NCBI GenBank assembly: GCA_007844125.1
Contig: CM017561.1
Span: 19,037,513 to 19,101,512, forward strand
Direction: 5' to 3'
Source: Sinonovacula constricta
Taxonomy: Eukaryota; Mollusca; Bivalvia; Cardiida; Solecurtidae
DNA: 64,000 nt
Part shown: positions 1 to 13,198 of the stretch, in pieces
How the letters are laid out: every line of letters starts with the position of its first letter
Position numbering within the stretch: position 1 is the first letter of the stretch
Notes under the pieces: generated by a model
The model's input: only the letters and a program-made list of their open reading frames with translations
What the model was told of the DNA's origin: nothing
Databases searched by the model: none
Made by a program: the position numbers and the translations under genes

Positions 1-1800
1 GTGAAAGAACAAAAAAGTCAGTTTCACAAGATAAATGTACCAATACTAAATTATTTCTTGTCTGTTATACCATTGTATATATTATCTTTAATATATATAA
101 TGTAAAATTAATCTCGCATCAAGTACATTATATAAGGTTTAAGAGAATTTGAATGTAATGTTACCTGTCATTCTTAAGCATCTTAATCTCTCTATAAATT
201 GTAATATTTAAAAGTAAAATATGGTCGTTCATGTCGTTTTGCACTTTTCTTAAGTTGTCTCGTATATCAGCCAGTAACAAAATAGCTATAAAACGAGAAA
301 CCAGCTAGGTGTCTATAAACAAGTTTAATTTAATGCATGGATTAAGCAATCTTTGAGATCTATAAACGCCTAGCCTATGACTTGTCAGTCCATTCATTAC
401 TAGATGTTGCTCCTACCGACCTTTCTCTGGCCTAACTTGAATGACCCTATGTAACGTACTTACCGGTAAACCCTCTCAGCTCTTATCATGGTAGTACTGC
501 GTGATCACCGTAATGTGAAGGTCGCCCGAGGTGAAATTTACGCTTTAGTTTGTAGAGCGTGAGAAATGGGCGGGATGGTCGTCGCATGAATGAATGGACG
601 TACATAGGTCTAAGGAAGGCTGTTAAGAACAGAAATCTGCTTAGAAACTATACTTTATAAAGAAAGTTGAGCTTATTGAAATGACATAGATTAAATATAC
701 TTTCAAATTAAGATAAAACATATGTAATGAACCTAATATTGATTTTTAAAACCTGCAAAGTTTGGAGTTAGGTTGAAAGAACGCCTGCGTCCAGGGATGG
801 ATACAGGGCATAACCTTAGAGAGGTCGCGAATTTTCGGAAAATGTTACGTATGCGCAAGGAACATGTTTTCACGACCTCACTATATAATTGTTGCATGTG
901 TATATACTGAACATGCAATGTCTTATCTTATAAAGACAACCCTCAGAAAACAGAAAAGACGAACGGGTATGCTGATTTTGTACACTTTTTGTTAGCTGTT
1001 TTCCCCAACCATCGCAACAAAAAATTTAGAGCCAGGGTTGCGTTCTGTCGTATATCTGGACCAAATTCGACACAATTTTCAAGTTTTTACCATCAAACTT
1101 ATATAACATTTTATGGTATGCATGAGTAATTTTACAGACTCGGAGGAACTCAAGAAACTGGAAGATTTAACCAGGTACAGATCAATATAGGTTCGAGTGC
1201 ATGTAACGGTTATTAATAAGCCACTAAAAATTCACAGTTCTCTACTAGATCTATTCGTATTAATATTTATTTTTATAAAATATAATTGTAACAGCCTCTA
1301 TCTACGTTTTTTTTATATTGTTACATCGATGAAATTAATATTCGAGCAAAAGAACAACAACACCAATTTCCGTTCTGTTTGTGATCTACGAGGATATTTC
1401 GAGGCTGTGTGATATTTTCGTTCATGTTCTGTCATTTCGTTAAACATAACGACTTATATTAGTCAAATGAACGCATTGTAAAGGTCCATAGTCAAACACA
1501 TGCTGTTTTTTTATTGTTTTCGTGGCTGTTGTTGCCAATACATGTATGCAGTTAACAGAAGACCTAAGTATATATATAGCACGCTCTTGCATGGAACTTT
1601 AAACCATCTTACAATTATCACATTTTCATGTTTCATTGATGAAACATCTTGTCGAACATGATAACCGTGTAAACCCTTCCATAACAAGGTACATAGTTAT
1701 TGCATTAGGACTTTATAGTAATCTTTAAATTACCTTCGTTACTGATTGAACCTGTTACATAACATAGCAAAGAATAGGGCGTTAAAACCAGATCAATCTT
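1..1800. other. AT-rich non-coding stretch
   Basis: AT-rich sequence with short, stop-broken frames on both strands and no domain or RNA structure that I recognise. The only structured piece is a short SINE-like fragment near 541-590, listed separately. It reads as intergenic or intronic DNA. Confidence 0.6.
535..590 (+). mobile_element. SINE fragment, family B head (tRNA A-box region)
   Basis: The words AGTTTGTAGAGCGT at about 547-560 also occur in the head of the full family B SINE at 23037, where they form the tRNA A-box part. Here the similarity stops shortly afterwards and there is no B box, so this would be a 5' fragment. The match is short, so chance similarity or another tRNA-derived repeat remains possible. 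Confidence 0.35.
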
Positions 1801-1804
1801 CGGG

Positions 1805-2119
1805 ATGATTCAACCAAAGGGTTTACATCTGTTTTCACGTCTGGCTGGTCCGGTATTCTGTCGATCTCCACCAAGAAGTGTCTGGCCTAGCAGGGATGGC
1901 CCGTCTTATCGTGTATATAAATTTGTCTACACCCCGAAAGCAAACATATGCCTTGATAAACTGCGTCTTTTCTCTCCGGGCCCACTGAGCCCCCGACCCC
2001 AACCCATCCCATGTCGTCTCACCTTTTACCCATTCCGAAGACGCGGTGGGTTATCCGGAGACACCCGTGAGCAGATCAGGGGTTCACGCAAGATGTTACC
2101 AGGAGACTTAATTAGATGA
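1805..2119 (+). CDS. Unrecognised 104-codon open frame in a GC-richer block
   Basis: An ATG-started frame of 104 codons lies in a block visibly richer in G+C than its surroundings, with several C runs. The product is rich in Pro, Arg and Ser and has no signal peptide, membrane segment or motif I know. A GC-rich block lowers the chance of stops, so the frame may be open by composition alone. It could be an exon remnant, a repeat or noise. No neighbouring exon with matching splice sites was seen. Confidence 0.12.
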   Translation: MIQPKGLHLFSRLAGPVFCRSPPRSVWPSRDGPSYRVYKFVYTPKANICLDKLRLFSPGPLSPRPQPIPCRLTFYPFRRRGGLSGDTREQIRGSRKMLPGDLIR

Positions 2120-4460
2120 CCCAAGGCTTGCTGAGGATATTGTATTGCACATAGTACATTTTGTCAATGCTTGTAGTTTTGAAATACCCTAAATTATTAA
2201 ATAAACAAAGACCTGCATTGAATATCATCTTTTTTAAGGGTAGATGATATAAGGTAAATTCAACTGAAAAGTCATTATTTTCAGATAATCATATTTCGTT
2301 TTTCAATTAAGCTTTCTTCTTAGTCCTAGATGCCGTTTATAGATTGTAGACATGTATACAAAATATTGATGCTGGGAACGTTAATGAGAGGATCACAACA
2401 TGTTTACTTAATGGCTAACTTCTTTTGATTAAAATTAGTTATGTTTTTATTTTCCAATAGTCTCACTCCTTGGTAAATCTAGCGCCAGTAATGTAATTTA
2501 TTACAAAGAAAAGAAATACAGATAATTAACACAAAAAGGGTGTTTTAGTTCTGTGACTAAAATAAGTAGATTAAGTCATACTTGTCAATTACGAGTTGAC
2601 TGATCCAATATTGACGCGCCACACGTTCACATGCCGTTTCAGTTTCCTCGCCATGTATGGCAGTAGGGAGGCATGTTCGCAGCATTTTGGCGAGAAAAAA
2701 AGGTGCAACGCTTTATTGTGAGACGGCTTATGTAACAACAGAATCCATGTGACCCAGGCAGGTAATGTGATTGTTTTTATTGATCTTTAAAAGGGTTTAG
2801 CAGAGTGTGAAATGATTGTTATCGTAATCCACCCACCTCCCCAAGAATTAAAAAAAGAAAAACAAAACAAAAACGATCACTCTATATTTGACACTTCACC
2901 ACGCTCCATTTGGTGCAAATGAAGCCTTTTAAACTGACTGATATCATGTTTTGATGGTAGGTTAACAGCAGTAAATGTTACTTAATTGATAACTTGTTAT
3001 TAATGTATGACATATAAATATTTATATACGTATTCCTTACTACTCTTCTCCTACGTGATAATTTATGACGAACGCGCAAGAAACAGCACAGACTAGGTGA
3101 AAATCAACTTGGTCACTTACAAATCGACACCTGTCCCACTCACTCCATTGATTTTAAAGTCTCTTTAGATTATTTAGATGAAGGACAAATATAATTGCCA
3201 TTAAAAAGTAATAACACTGAACAGCATGTCAATTTACTAAAAAACAGCGACAGCTTCAACTAATGTACAAGTAAAAGTAATTTTTCAGCACATGCTGCCA
3301 TCTGTCCCGATGTCTTAGACTCGATCGTCTGATGTTGTTTTTTTTTAAATCCATTATATTTATGGATACCTTCATTAGTGGATAGAGACTTTAAGTTTGT
3401 ATATCCTTTGAAAAGTGATATATGACAGTAAAGCTTAAACTTTTATTTAGTAGTGTATATGGGGGAGGGGGTGGGGGGATGGGGCGAGCTGAAATTTTTG
3501 GACGTGCGTAGAATATGTATGAAAGAGCAATAATTTGTCCGGAGGGGGTGAAGTGTGATGTTCCTGGACACCAACCCACAACCAAATAGCAAATTTGACA
3601 CGTATACACAATCAAATTTCGAACCATATCTTTTTTGGTTTCCAAGGTGTAATTTCATGTCTTAATAATTGACATGCATGGACTGGACACGCAGCAATGA
3701 TGTTGCGAGGCCTTTTCCATAGGTAACATCTGTAGAAAGAAAATCCCGCCCCTAAGGTAAAAACGTCGATCTGCCACTGCTTATTGGAATGGACATCAGC
3801 TTAGAAATCTTAAATAAACAACCACCTTGTTTGAATGTTTAGGTATGTTTCAATATTATTGATATTATTATTTAACTGGAATTAATATTTTCGATACCGC
3901 AAACAGTGTGATCTTTGATATGCATTATATATTTTTATATATACTGTTATTATTTTATTTCATATAAAACTACATAAAGAAGTACAGTATAGTACATTTT
4001 TGATACGAAATGTTAAATAAAAGATTACGTTGAAAGTTGACAACGTTTCGCCGTTTCATTTCCATTTCAAGTGACTGTATTTATCCAATCAATAGTTGTG
4101 TATATGCCACATATTTTTAATTAATATGCTTAGCAGTTAGACCTGCAATATAACTACTGCCCCTGGTTCAAGTATGTAGGGCATGAACACGTTTTGAAAC
4201 ATCTGTCGATTTTTTGCACGAAACAGCCTGAGGTACTGAATTAATCAACATCTAATGATCGTCTCAATCCGTCCCGTGCTTCGGATCAACTCGTTTAGTG
4301 GATTTGTGTTCAAGTTAGATAAAAACATTCCATACTAACCTCGAAACTACACCAAATATGGACCTGCTTTCCAAATCTGGAGTAACTTGTTGTATGTTAG
4401 ATACCCGCTCGGGGGTCTTTAATTAGCGTTATCTCGATATAGGTTACATAAGTGACAAAC
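2120..4460. other. AT-rich non-coding stretch
   Basis: No coding frame, RNA gene or recognised repeat apart from the G-rich run at 3461-3484. Short open frames on the minus strand around 3391-3658 come from that G-rich run and look incidental. Confidence 0.6.
3461..3484 (+). other. G-rich run with G-quadruplex potential
   Basis: Four consecutive runs of four to six G are separated by single or double bases (A, T, AT). This fits the usual G-quadruplex pattern of four G-tracts with short loops on the plus strand; the minus strand has the matching C-tracts. It is isolated, with no gene start beside it that I can support. Confidence 0.6.
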
Positions 4461-4462
4461 GT

Positions 4463-4497
4463 TGGTGGTGGTGGTGGGGGGGGGGGGGGGGGGGGGG
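4463..4497 (+). repeat. (GGT)n followed by 22-base poly-G
   Basis: A short GGT/GTG repeat runs directly into an uninterrupted run of 22 G (4476-4497). Homopolymers of this length are prone to slippage and to sequencing error, so the true length may differ. The proline-run peptide on the minus strand here is a translation of the tract, not a gene. Confidence 0.9.
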
Positions 4498-6290
4498 TAT
4501 TTTCGTACCTTCCGCATGCAGGCACTGTAGATATGCACAGTTCACTGTAAACAAGGACACTGTTCGAGGTTTTATCATGTTTGTACAATAGATTTGGTTG
4601 GTATACATAGGTACGAGTCGCTCGTGATGGTAATAAGCATCTGATATGTTTCAACAATGAGGACCTTCTTACGACGTCGCAGCAAAGTCTCGGTCGTTCA
4701 CGATGTGTATGCATTTAACGATTAAACAATGCGCCTCATTTACAATTGCATGTTATCCGACAGGTTTGCATTTTACTTGTCTACAGGTCAGGTCAAATTG
4801 AAATTGGATATTAATGATTCTATAATAAAGCTGAAAATTGCAAGTTCAATATAAGCATTTTTCCTTTGTCCCTATTTACCTTGATGGCGCTACCAATGGT
4901 TACATTGAAACTAATTCACACTCGTACAGCGCTCTGCTCTGTACCGATCATGGCATTCGGTCAGGGTTCACATAAGCTGATACTGTGAAAGCGTGCTCGT
5001 TTCTGCCTAAACTATAGGCTATATAAGAAAATATTCATAGATAGACATTCGATTAAACTGTATGCCATCCTTTTCTTCTTTGTCGCAATGTGTCATCCGA
5101 ATATACATACAATGATTAAGTCTATAGATTCTAACACATGGCTAGTATATCAACGTACGAACTTTTAAACATTTTTTTTCTGAATGAAGAAAAATGGCAT
5201 TGCAAGATCTTACTGGGTGTGAATTGATCTTTAAACCCAAATGTGAACACGTTAAGCTATAATCTTTACCTAGATCGCGTTGTTTGTCATCGTTTGGGGC
5301 TCCTTTATTCAATATCGCCCTGTCGTTTTTCTTTTAAGCCGGATTACAAATATATCTGCCGAACGACCGCCGGTATTAGTCTAGCATCGGAGTCCTTATC
5401 AAGAAATATATCATTATTTAAGCAGAGTATCAAGAATGTGGGACAAAAAGCCACAACTGGTGGGTCACAAGATCACTTGGTACACTCTCTGCAGGTAATT
5501 GGGTCGAATGCTATCCAGTGCGAACAAACCTAACAACAACAACATGCGACCTCTTTTTCTCTCTCTTTGACCCCAATTTGTATTAAGATAATCTAATCAA
5601 TAGTGATTTTTATTGTTCCTGTGTTTGCCTAACTTTCTTCGCTAACATGTGTAATATACCCAAGACGCCATTGAAGAACTGCGCACAGTTGAAAGTTGTA
5701 AATAATTCAGTGGCCGGCCTATTTGATAATTGAGCTAGTACCGGAGATAAATATTTGTATTGGATATGTGCACACATGTTTGCTTCTTTTGAATGTTCTT
5801 AAAAAAAAACAGCACACAAAACAAACAAACTTGTGGTCATTTCAAGGCCAATGGTTTTTGCAGCACACGGTCGAAGGAAGTTATATAACTAGTTCGATCA
5901 GTGCGTACATCTACATGGGCAGTACACCATATACTAAATATTATCCTCCTTCCTAGTTAGTGTCGACCGACCAATCACGGAATGGCAAGGGTCTGTCGAG
6001 GAAGATACTAAACATCTAAAGCCTCCGACAAAGATCAAAATTCCATCCTGTTTGGGAGCACAACAAGGAAAATATTTTACATTGACCGGCTTGAGAGGCC
6101 ATTTACCCGAAACATGAAAGATTTTAATAAACCAAAAATTGTCTCAAGATTTCATTGTGGCTGTGTACATTTTTTTCCGTGTAACGTATTTCCTTCACCA
6201 TTGTCTGTTTTTCTATAAAAGACAGTCCATTAGAACAGGGATAATTAACTCCTACGTATACCGAATATGTACACATTAACCCGATTAGAA
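4498..6290. other. Non-coding stretch with one weak open frame
   Basis: AT-rich. A 96-codon plus-strand frame at 5243-5533 is the only longer one; its product has no motif I know, and it ends shortly after a CAG|GTAATT sequence at about 5490 that resembles a splice donor. I cannot tell whether this is an exon. Nothing else was seen. Confidence 0.5.
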
Positions 6291-6295
6291 CCAGT

Positions 6296-6545
6296 TTCGA
6301 GAGGCCCCGGGTTCGATCCCGGGCCGCGACACACCAAAGTCGTTAAAATGGCAGTATATAGCTCTCTTGCTAAAGCTCGAACAAATACATGGGTAGGTCC
6401 ATGACTGGCCTGTCCGGTGTAAGGATAATGTGACTGGGTGTGGTATCATGCCAGGTGTTCACGGCATGCTATACACAGTGAAGGCAGCATTACATCTACT
6501 TCAAGTGGTCACGGTCTCTATATAACTGAAATACGACTAATTAAC
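6296..6545 (+). mobile_element. tRNA-derived SINE, family A, 5'-truncated
   Basis: The element starts with a tRNA T-arm-like hairpin: CCCGGG, loop TTCGAT, CCCGGG at 6306-6323, containing the RNA polymerase III B-box GGTTCGATCCC (6310-6320). No convincing A box lies upstream, so the 5' half is missing or decayed. A body of about 220 bases follows, without coding potential, containing the words GGTAGGTCCATGACTGGCC and TGACTGGGTGTGGTATCATG. The GC content is well above the flanks. The wording resembles molluscan SINE tails as I remember them, which is not a database result. A second head of the same type is at 18351. Confidence 0.6.
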
Positions 6546-7858
6546 AAGGGACTATACACACTGCTAGTGGGTATAACCAAAAGTATATACAGAAGATAAT
6601 TATAAATAACTTATTGACAATACTGACAATGTACATTGTCGGTTCTATAAAACTATAAATTTCCTTATGACAAGAAAATCCCTGTTTCCGTTTAACGGAA
6701 AAAGCAAACAATAACAACCCTAATTTGCCGAAAGCGAAAGTAAAAATTATATTTTCAGTAAATTCTATTTAAAGAAATATGTGTTTGTGCAAACAGTGGT
6801 GTTTATTTTAAGATGAGTCCGTCTTTTTTAAATGACTGTTTAGAATTTTCACACAATGCTGTTAATCACAGATTTGGTTCATTGTTATAAAGCTAGAGGG
6901 ACATCTTTCAGTCCTGTTATAATCGTTAATGACACGAATTACATTTCTCACCAAGCCTGGTCACGAAAACTTGTGACAAAATGTTATCATATGACAACCA
7001 ATATCCCCATAATAATTTTAATCAGAAAACTGACTAACGACGCGCCCGATCAAAGAGCAAGCGGAAACTAACGATTCCGAAGTCCACAGGCGGAAATGGT
7101 CGAACAATACGTCAATCAAGTTGTGTATGATTGACTGACAGATGATACTATTATTTAACCCATTGTCACTGGAGGGGGAGGAAGCCACGTAACACGCCCG
7201 ACAGACGTTGGCTCCCAAACAATATGCATCTGTTGAAAGAAGAGCCGCAGTAATGTACATTTTGCAATCACTGGAGAATGTTAGCGACAACGAGTAATTC
7301 GCAGCTTGTCCAGTTCTGTAACATTATCGGCGCATCCCATACGTATTAGCGATCGTAAAGAATAACGGCCGAATATTGACTGACATGCATGTTCTGTCTA
7401 GGAGTCTCGCCACATACCAGGAGATTTCAAATTTAGGATAAACAAAACAAATCTATTATACGATTAGCACAAAGGAACGTGTTTATAATAAATTAGCTAG
7501 GCTAAGAGTGCAACAAACAATGGCAGAAACTGTTTGACGTATTCCGAAATAAACATATTATAAGTCAAGTATTTTTGCCACTTGACAAGAAGCTAAAGTT
7601 AAAGTCACAGTTTTTAGGATCATTTAATATTTTTTTATGATAATAATTGTTTGAAGACAAACGAATCAACTTATCATAATACGCAGGTAAGATATTAGCG
7701 ACTTTAACTTAAAATTGTTTTATCATTTATTTTAACAAGAATATATCAAAGCATATAATGTTGGTATTTACATGCATATTTATGTAAGCTACCATTAACA
7801 GAAGGAAGGCTTCTATTACTCAGTTCATTAGGAAATCCATTGTTACATTTACTGTTGG
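6546..7858. other. AT-rich non-coding stretch
   Basis: Short open frames on both strands (6856-7071 plus, 7018-7290 minus) give products with no recognisable motif. No repeat or RNA gene was seen. Confidence 0.55.
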
Positions 7859-9600
<1,742 letters not shown>

Positions 9601-9603
9601 CAC

Positions 9604-9650
9604 TTCTTGGGTAGAACCAGCACTCAGGTAGTAAGTACTTGGAACAGTGT
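9604..9650 (-). mobile_element. Possible minus-strand fragment of the family C SINE
   Basis: Read on the minus strand, this segment gives ACCTGAGTGCTGGTTCTACCCA, close to the central body of the family C SINEs (compare the GTGGTTCTACCC words at 10937-10957 and 23809-23820). Only about 40 bases match by eye and no tRNA head is visible. Confidence 0.3.
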
Positions 9651-9667
9651 GCACCTAAATGGTCGTG

Positions 9668-9689
9668 CCCCCCCCCCCCCCCCCCCCCC
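9668..9689. repeat. 22-base poly-C
   Basis: An uninterrupted run of 22 C. The proline run in the plus-strand frame across it is an artefact. It has the same length as the poly-G at 4476, in the opposite orientation. Confidence 0.9.
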
Positions 9690-9850
9690 TAAAATATTCA
9701 ACACATTAGTTTATTTGTTTAAAAGGGGCTCTGTTAAAGCTAAAAGCACTCTGCTTTTAAATAATGTACTTAGGAAAAGAACGAGGAACTGCACGTTCAA
9801 ACAAAAATTAAATTCTGTACTCTTTAGTGATTGTATCTGCCGTAATAAAC

Positions 9851-9993
9851 AGGGTAACAAACGAATAGGGTAGCAACCAAAAGGGTAACAACAAACTATG
9901 TAACAACAGATAGCGTAACAATATATAGCGTAACAATATATAGGGTAACAATATATAGGGTAACAATAAATAGATTAACAACAAACCGGGTAG
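9851..9993 (+). repeat. Minisatellite, 15-16 bp unit AGGGTAACAATATAT
   Basis: About nine tandem units share a conserved core (A)GGGTAACAA followed by a variable A/T-rich half. The central units (about 9911-9970) are nearly identical at 15 bases: AGCGTAACAATATAT twice, then AGGGTAACAATATAT. The outer units are more diverged and 14-16 bases long, which is the usual picture of an array homogenised in its middle. No coding potential. Confidence 0.9.
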
Positions 9994-10459
9994 GCGGCAC
10001 CGATCAAAAATTCAGTATGAATATATGTCTTTACATGCTCTATTTGCTAACCTGCTCGCAAACAATTGACATAAATTGTTAATTATTGTGTATAAGTAAA
10101 TCAGTTTTCCATTTTTTTTTATCTTTTGATTTTCCCATAGAGTAACGTGCTAACAGTTGTATAGACTAACACTCTATGTACAGCCAAGTGTCAATAAATG
10201 TCACTCAACGAGTGCAATTCAGTTCATGCGCAAACTTGTTTTAATTGCTATACATGCACAATAAGCCAATATTCCTTTAAAATGTATCTTGAATAAACTT
10301 ATAAAATTTATATACACTTGATGCACCTACTATCACCAATGTATTTGCAACTTTAGTTGAAATGCCAGTGTTTCCCAGAGCTCAAGAAACCCTCACTGTA
10401 AAGTCATATTTTCTGAACCGGTGTCATCTAGCGGCTTAGAAAAAGCAAACACAATCTAG

Positions 10460-10460
<1 letters not shown>
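9994..10460. other. AT-rich non-coding stretch
   Basis: Nothing recognisable between the minisatellite and the TG tract; frames are short and broken. Confidence 0.55.
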
Positions 10461-10522
<62 letters not shown>

Positions 10523-10544
10523 TGTGTTGTGTGTCTGTGTCTGT

Positions 10545-10578
<34 letters not shown>

Positions 10579-10652
10579 CTGTCTGTGTCTGTCTGTGTCT
10601 GTGTGTCTGTGTCTGTCTGTGTCTGTCTGTCTGTGTGTGTTTGTGTGTGTTT
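10461..10652. repeat. (TG)n compound microsatellite with TCTG interruptions
   Basis: A clean TG run covers about the first 60 bases, followed by about 130 bases of TG broken by TCTG/TCTGTCTG units. Alternating purine-pyrimidine sequence of this kind can adopt Z-DNA. The Cys-Val and His-Thr repeat peptides read from it are artefacts. Confidence 0.97.
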
Positions 10653-10752
10653 GGAAGTTAAACATGGGTCTATGGACGTAACGCAGTGCCATGATTTTAA
10701 GTTTTTAACAGCGATGTGACATTGGGGAGACACGTATTATGCCCTAGTGCCT

Positions 10753-10838
10753 ATTACTGTTGTTGGTGTTGGTGATGATACAATTATGATTATAATCACC
10801 GCCATAATGATGAAGATGGTGATCATAATAACGTATAA
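10753..10838. repeat. Degenerate trinucleotide tract (GTT/GGT/GAT/AAT)
   Basis: Loose, imperfect trinucleotide repetition (GTTGTTGGTGTTGGTGATGAT, then ATGATGAAGATGGTGATCAT). It is a low-complexity tract with no gene. Confidence 0.55.
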
Positions 10839-10854
10839 CTTGTAATTCCACATC

Positions 10855-10985
10855 CCCACACCGTGGGTTAGAGCCATCGGTCGGGGCGAGAACTTTCATT
10901 TGGAGAGGTTTTCTAACTGACCTGAGGTGACCTAAAGTGTGTCAGTGGTTCTACCCTGATATTTGTTTGGAGTCTTCCTCCACAC
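10855..10985 (+). mobile_element. Family C SINE, decayed copy
   Basis: A decayed B-box-like word (GTGGGTTAGAGCC, about 10863-10875) is followed by the family body: GAGGTTTTCTAACTGACCTGAGGTG, GTCAGTGGTTCTACCCTGATA and TTTGTTTGGAGTCTTCCTCCACA. The same ordered words recur at 17851-18063, 20521-20625 and 23697-23860, which supports an interspersed repeat. The tRNA head is mostly lost here. Confidence 0.6.
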
Positions 10986-11048
10986 ATATTAGGTGGATAT
11001 CGCCAAAATTACTATTATTGTGGTGGTGTGATGTATCACTATATTAAT

Positions 11049-11135
11049 ACCACCACCACATCCATCACCATCACCATCATCATCATCATATACAACAACA
11101 ACAACAACAATAGCAGCAACAGCAGAAGCAGCAGC
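11049..11135. repeat. Mixed trinucleotide tract (ACC/ATC/AAC/AGC)
   Basis: Successive short blocks of ACC, ATC, CATCAT, ACAACA and AGCAGC. The runs of Val, Asp and Ala in the minus-strand frame are a translation of this low-complexity DNA. Confidence 0.8.
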
Positions 11136-11740
11136 ATCGTATAGCAACTGCGTCAACGTTGATATTTGTATAGATATGGGAACTTTTGCTTGAATCAAGA
11201 AGCACTTTAGAGGGACAATATAATCACGAAATGTCACAGGATGAATGGGGAGTAGTTTATAGTGTACTCAGTAAACATATTGTGTCGTCTGACTCAGGAT
11301 GTGGAATTAAAATCGGAACAGCGTGACACGAGATCATCCACGACTTGTTAAACAATTGTAGATATCACAACGTGAAACTCTGATTAATATCAGTTCAAAC
11401 TATGAGATGACCATCATAGGTTCGGGTCGGAACATAGACCCAACAATGAAAAACTGTTTAAGCATATAATATCTTTGAATGTTTCAAAGAATATAACATA
11501 GAGCATTAAAAATAACACAAATGAATCGGGTTTAAACGAAAGTTATTAAAGTTGAAAATTGAAACTTTTGAATTTTAATCAAAACTCCTTGATGAGAATG
11601 TACATGATCAAGCAATCTCGGGCCTGAAGTGATTGAACCTTGAAACTGACTATTATCAAGTATCCGATTGGTTGATTTTGAATATAATTTAAACATCTAA
11701 CCAATGGGGTGTTGGGAAATGATCGCAAACTCACCCTCAA
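11136..11740. other. Non-coding stretch
   Basis: No gene, RNA or clear repeat was seen between the trinucleotide tract and the 43-bp duplication. Confidence 0.55.
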
Positions 11741-11776
11741 AGTTTTATAACCTTGGACCCCAGTAGCCGGCAGGTC

Positions 11777-11862
11777 TGAGATACACTCCGCGTAACTGCT
11801 TGGGTTCGATCCCTGGCACTGAGATACACTCCGCGTAACTGCTTGGGTTCGATCCCTGGTAC
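11777..11862 (+). repeat. 43-bp tandem duplication with tRNA B-box-like core
   Basis: Two adjacent 43-base units (11777-11819 and 11820-11862) are identical except near the last bases (GGCAC versus GGTAC). Each carries GGGTTCGATCCC, a perfect match to the RNA polymerase III B-box consensus GGTTCRANNCC. The flanks do not fold into a tRNA. This suggests that the T-arm region of a tRNA-derived SINE was duplicated; the high identity suggests a recent event. Confidence 0.85.
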
Positions 11863-12905
11863 GAGCCAGAGGCAGAACGATTTAGAGAATACGATGATTC
11901 TGAAGTAGATTTGAAGAAGCAAATAAAATTGACCAATCATATTCGTCGTAACAACCTCTCGAAAAAAAAATATCACCCCATTGACAAACTTTTCGCAAAT
12001 ACATGTAGTAAGGCTTGAATGGGATTTGAGGAGTGGGTCTTTGCAAGGCTGTTTTGAAAAAATGTGGGTGGAGATAAGTGGGTAATTGGGGGTAAATTTC
12101 TAGACTAATATCAAATTCATATCGTATTAAGTCAAGACTGGATGCGTCGGTATTAGGGGTGAGTTTCTAGAACAGTATCTTAAGTTTACATAAATCCAAC
12201 CTTGTATTATACCAAACTATGAGCTAAAGATAAAACATTTAATTCTTATCTCCCCATTTCACTAAATGGCGGAAAGGTTAGTACTAGTTAAAATGACTTA
12301 TCTAAAACAATCTAGAACGTCCCGTAAAGTGCGTCTAATCGCTGTCCAGTGTGTAAAACTCGACACGATTCGGACTTCTTGATCCCCACAAAAGCCACCT
12401 TTCGTGACCTTTGTCGTAAATTTGATAAGGTTGAAACACGTGGTCAAATTATGAGACTACTGACTAATTAAAATTCAGTCAATGATGTCGCTTTATGTCT
12501 CATTAAACATTCGAATTGAATGAAACTAATATTTTAGACACCTTTTAAACAATGGCAGTCACCATAATGATTCCAGGAATGGATGTGTGTTGAAAGCAAC
12601 ACACTGTGCAGGTGGTCAAGCATAGTTGATTATAGATGTCGGGGATAATTCGAATCCGTCAGGATCAGCAATTTGTAAACTAACACCAGAAGTACCCAAA
12701 ACGAACTAATTCTATGTAGTATTTGTTTATATTCTCGAAATCCGTTTATATACCCTATGTTGATACAACGTGGTCGTAGATAATCGCCATTCTTCTCAGC
12801 TACATTCGATATAATATTATAACAAAGTAACATTGCCATAGAAGCCAAGTTCAAAATGGCGCACTATTTGTGTCAGTTCCTCCTTTGTACCACGCGAGTC
12901 TAAGG
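11863..12905. other. Non-coding stretch with a possible old internal duplication
   Basis: Segments at about 12082-12115 and 12150-12185 resemble each other (GGGGGTAAATTTCTAGAC, GGGGTGAGTTTCTAGAAC), spaced about 70 bases apart, and may be a diverged tandem duplication. A 16-codon frame starting at the ATGGCG at 12856 is too short to call. Nothing else was seen. Confidence 0.4.
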
Positions 12906-12906
12906 G

Positions 12907-13198
12907 GTGGGATGGGATGGGATGGGATTAGCCGGCATTTTTGCCGATACTGCGCAGCGACATTTCTATCATTATAGCACAGGGGCACTTATGAGGTGCC
13001 CAGGGACTGAACCCGGCCGGTCCATTATACTGACACCGACTAGTCAGGCGTAATGCTGTCCCCTCAGCCCCGAGCGTTAGGAGGGAAGCCACTACTACCA
13101 ACTTTTAAGTCTTTGGTTTGACCTGGCCGGGGTTTGAACCCACGACCTCACGATCCGCAAGCCGACGCTCTATCACCTGAGCTTTTGCGGCCGGTGGT
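12907..13198 (-). mobile_element. tRNA-derived SINE, family B, full-length, minus strand
   Basis: Read on the minus strand from 13198: a tRNA-like head with A-box wording AGCTCAGGTGATAGAGCG, then the B-box region GTGGGTTCAAACCCCGG, then a body of about 200 bases, ending in a (CATCC)n-like tail (GGATGG repeats at 12907-12928 on the plus strand). The plus-strand copy at 23037-23310 has the same order: head, then a body with GGTAGTAGTGGCTTCCCTCC, GGTGTCAGTATAATGGACCGG and AAGTGCCCCTGTGCTATAATGATAGAAATG. Two long co-linear copies in opposite orientation are strong evidence for a dispersed repeat with defined ends. It has no coding capacity and would depend on a LINE enzyme. Confidence 0.85.

Noticed and set aside
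10428..10733. Cys-Val, His-Thr and related repeat frames
   Set aside because: They are produced by the TG/TCTG tract, open in several frames at once.
12856..12903. 16-codon frame from ATGGCG as a first exon
   Set aside because: Too short, ends in a stop without a donor site, and abuts a SINE.
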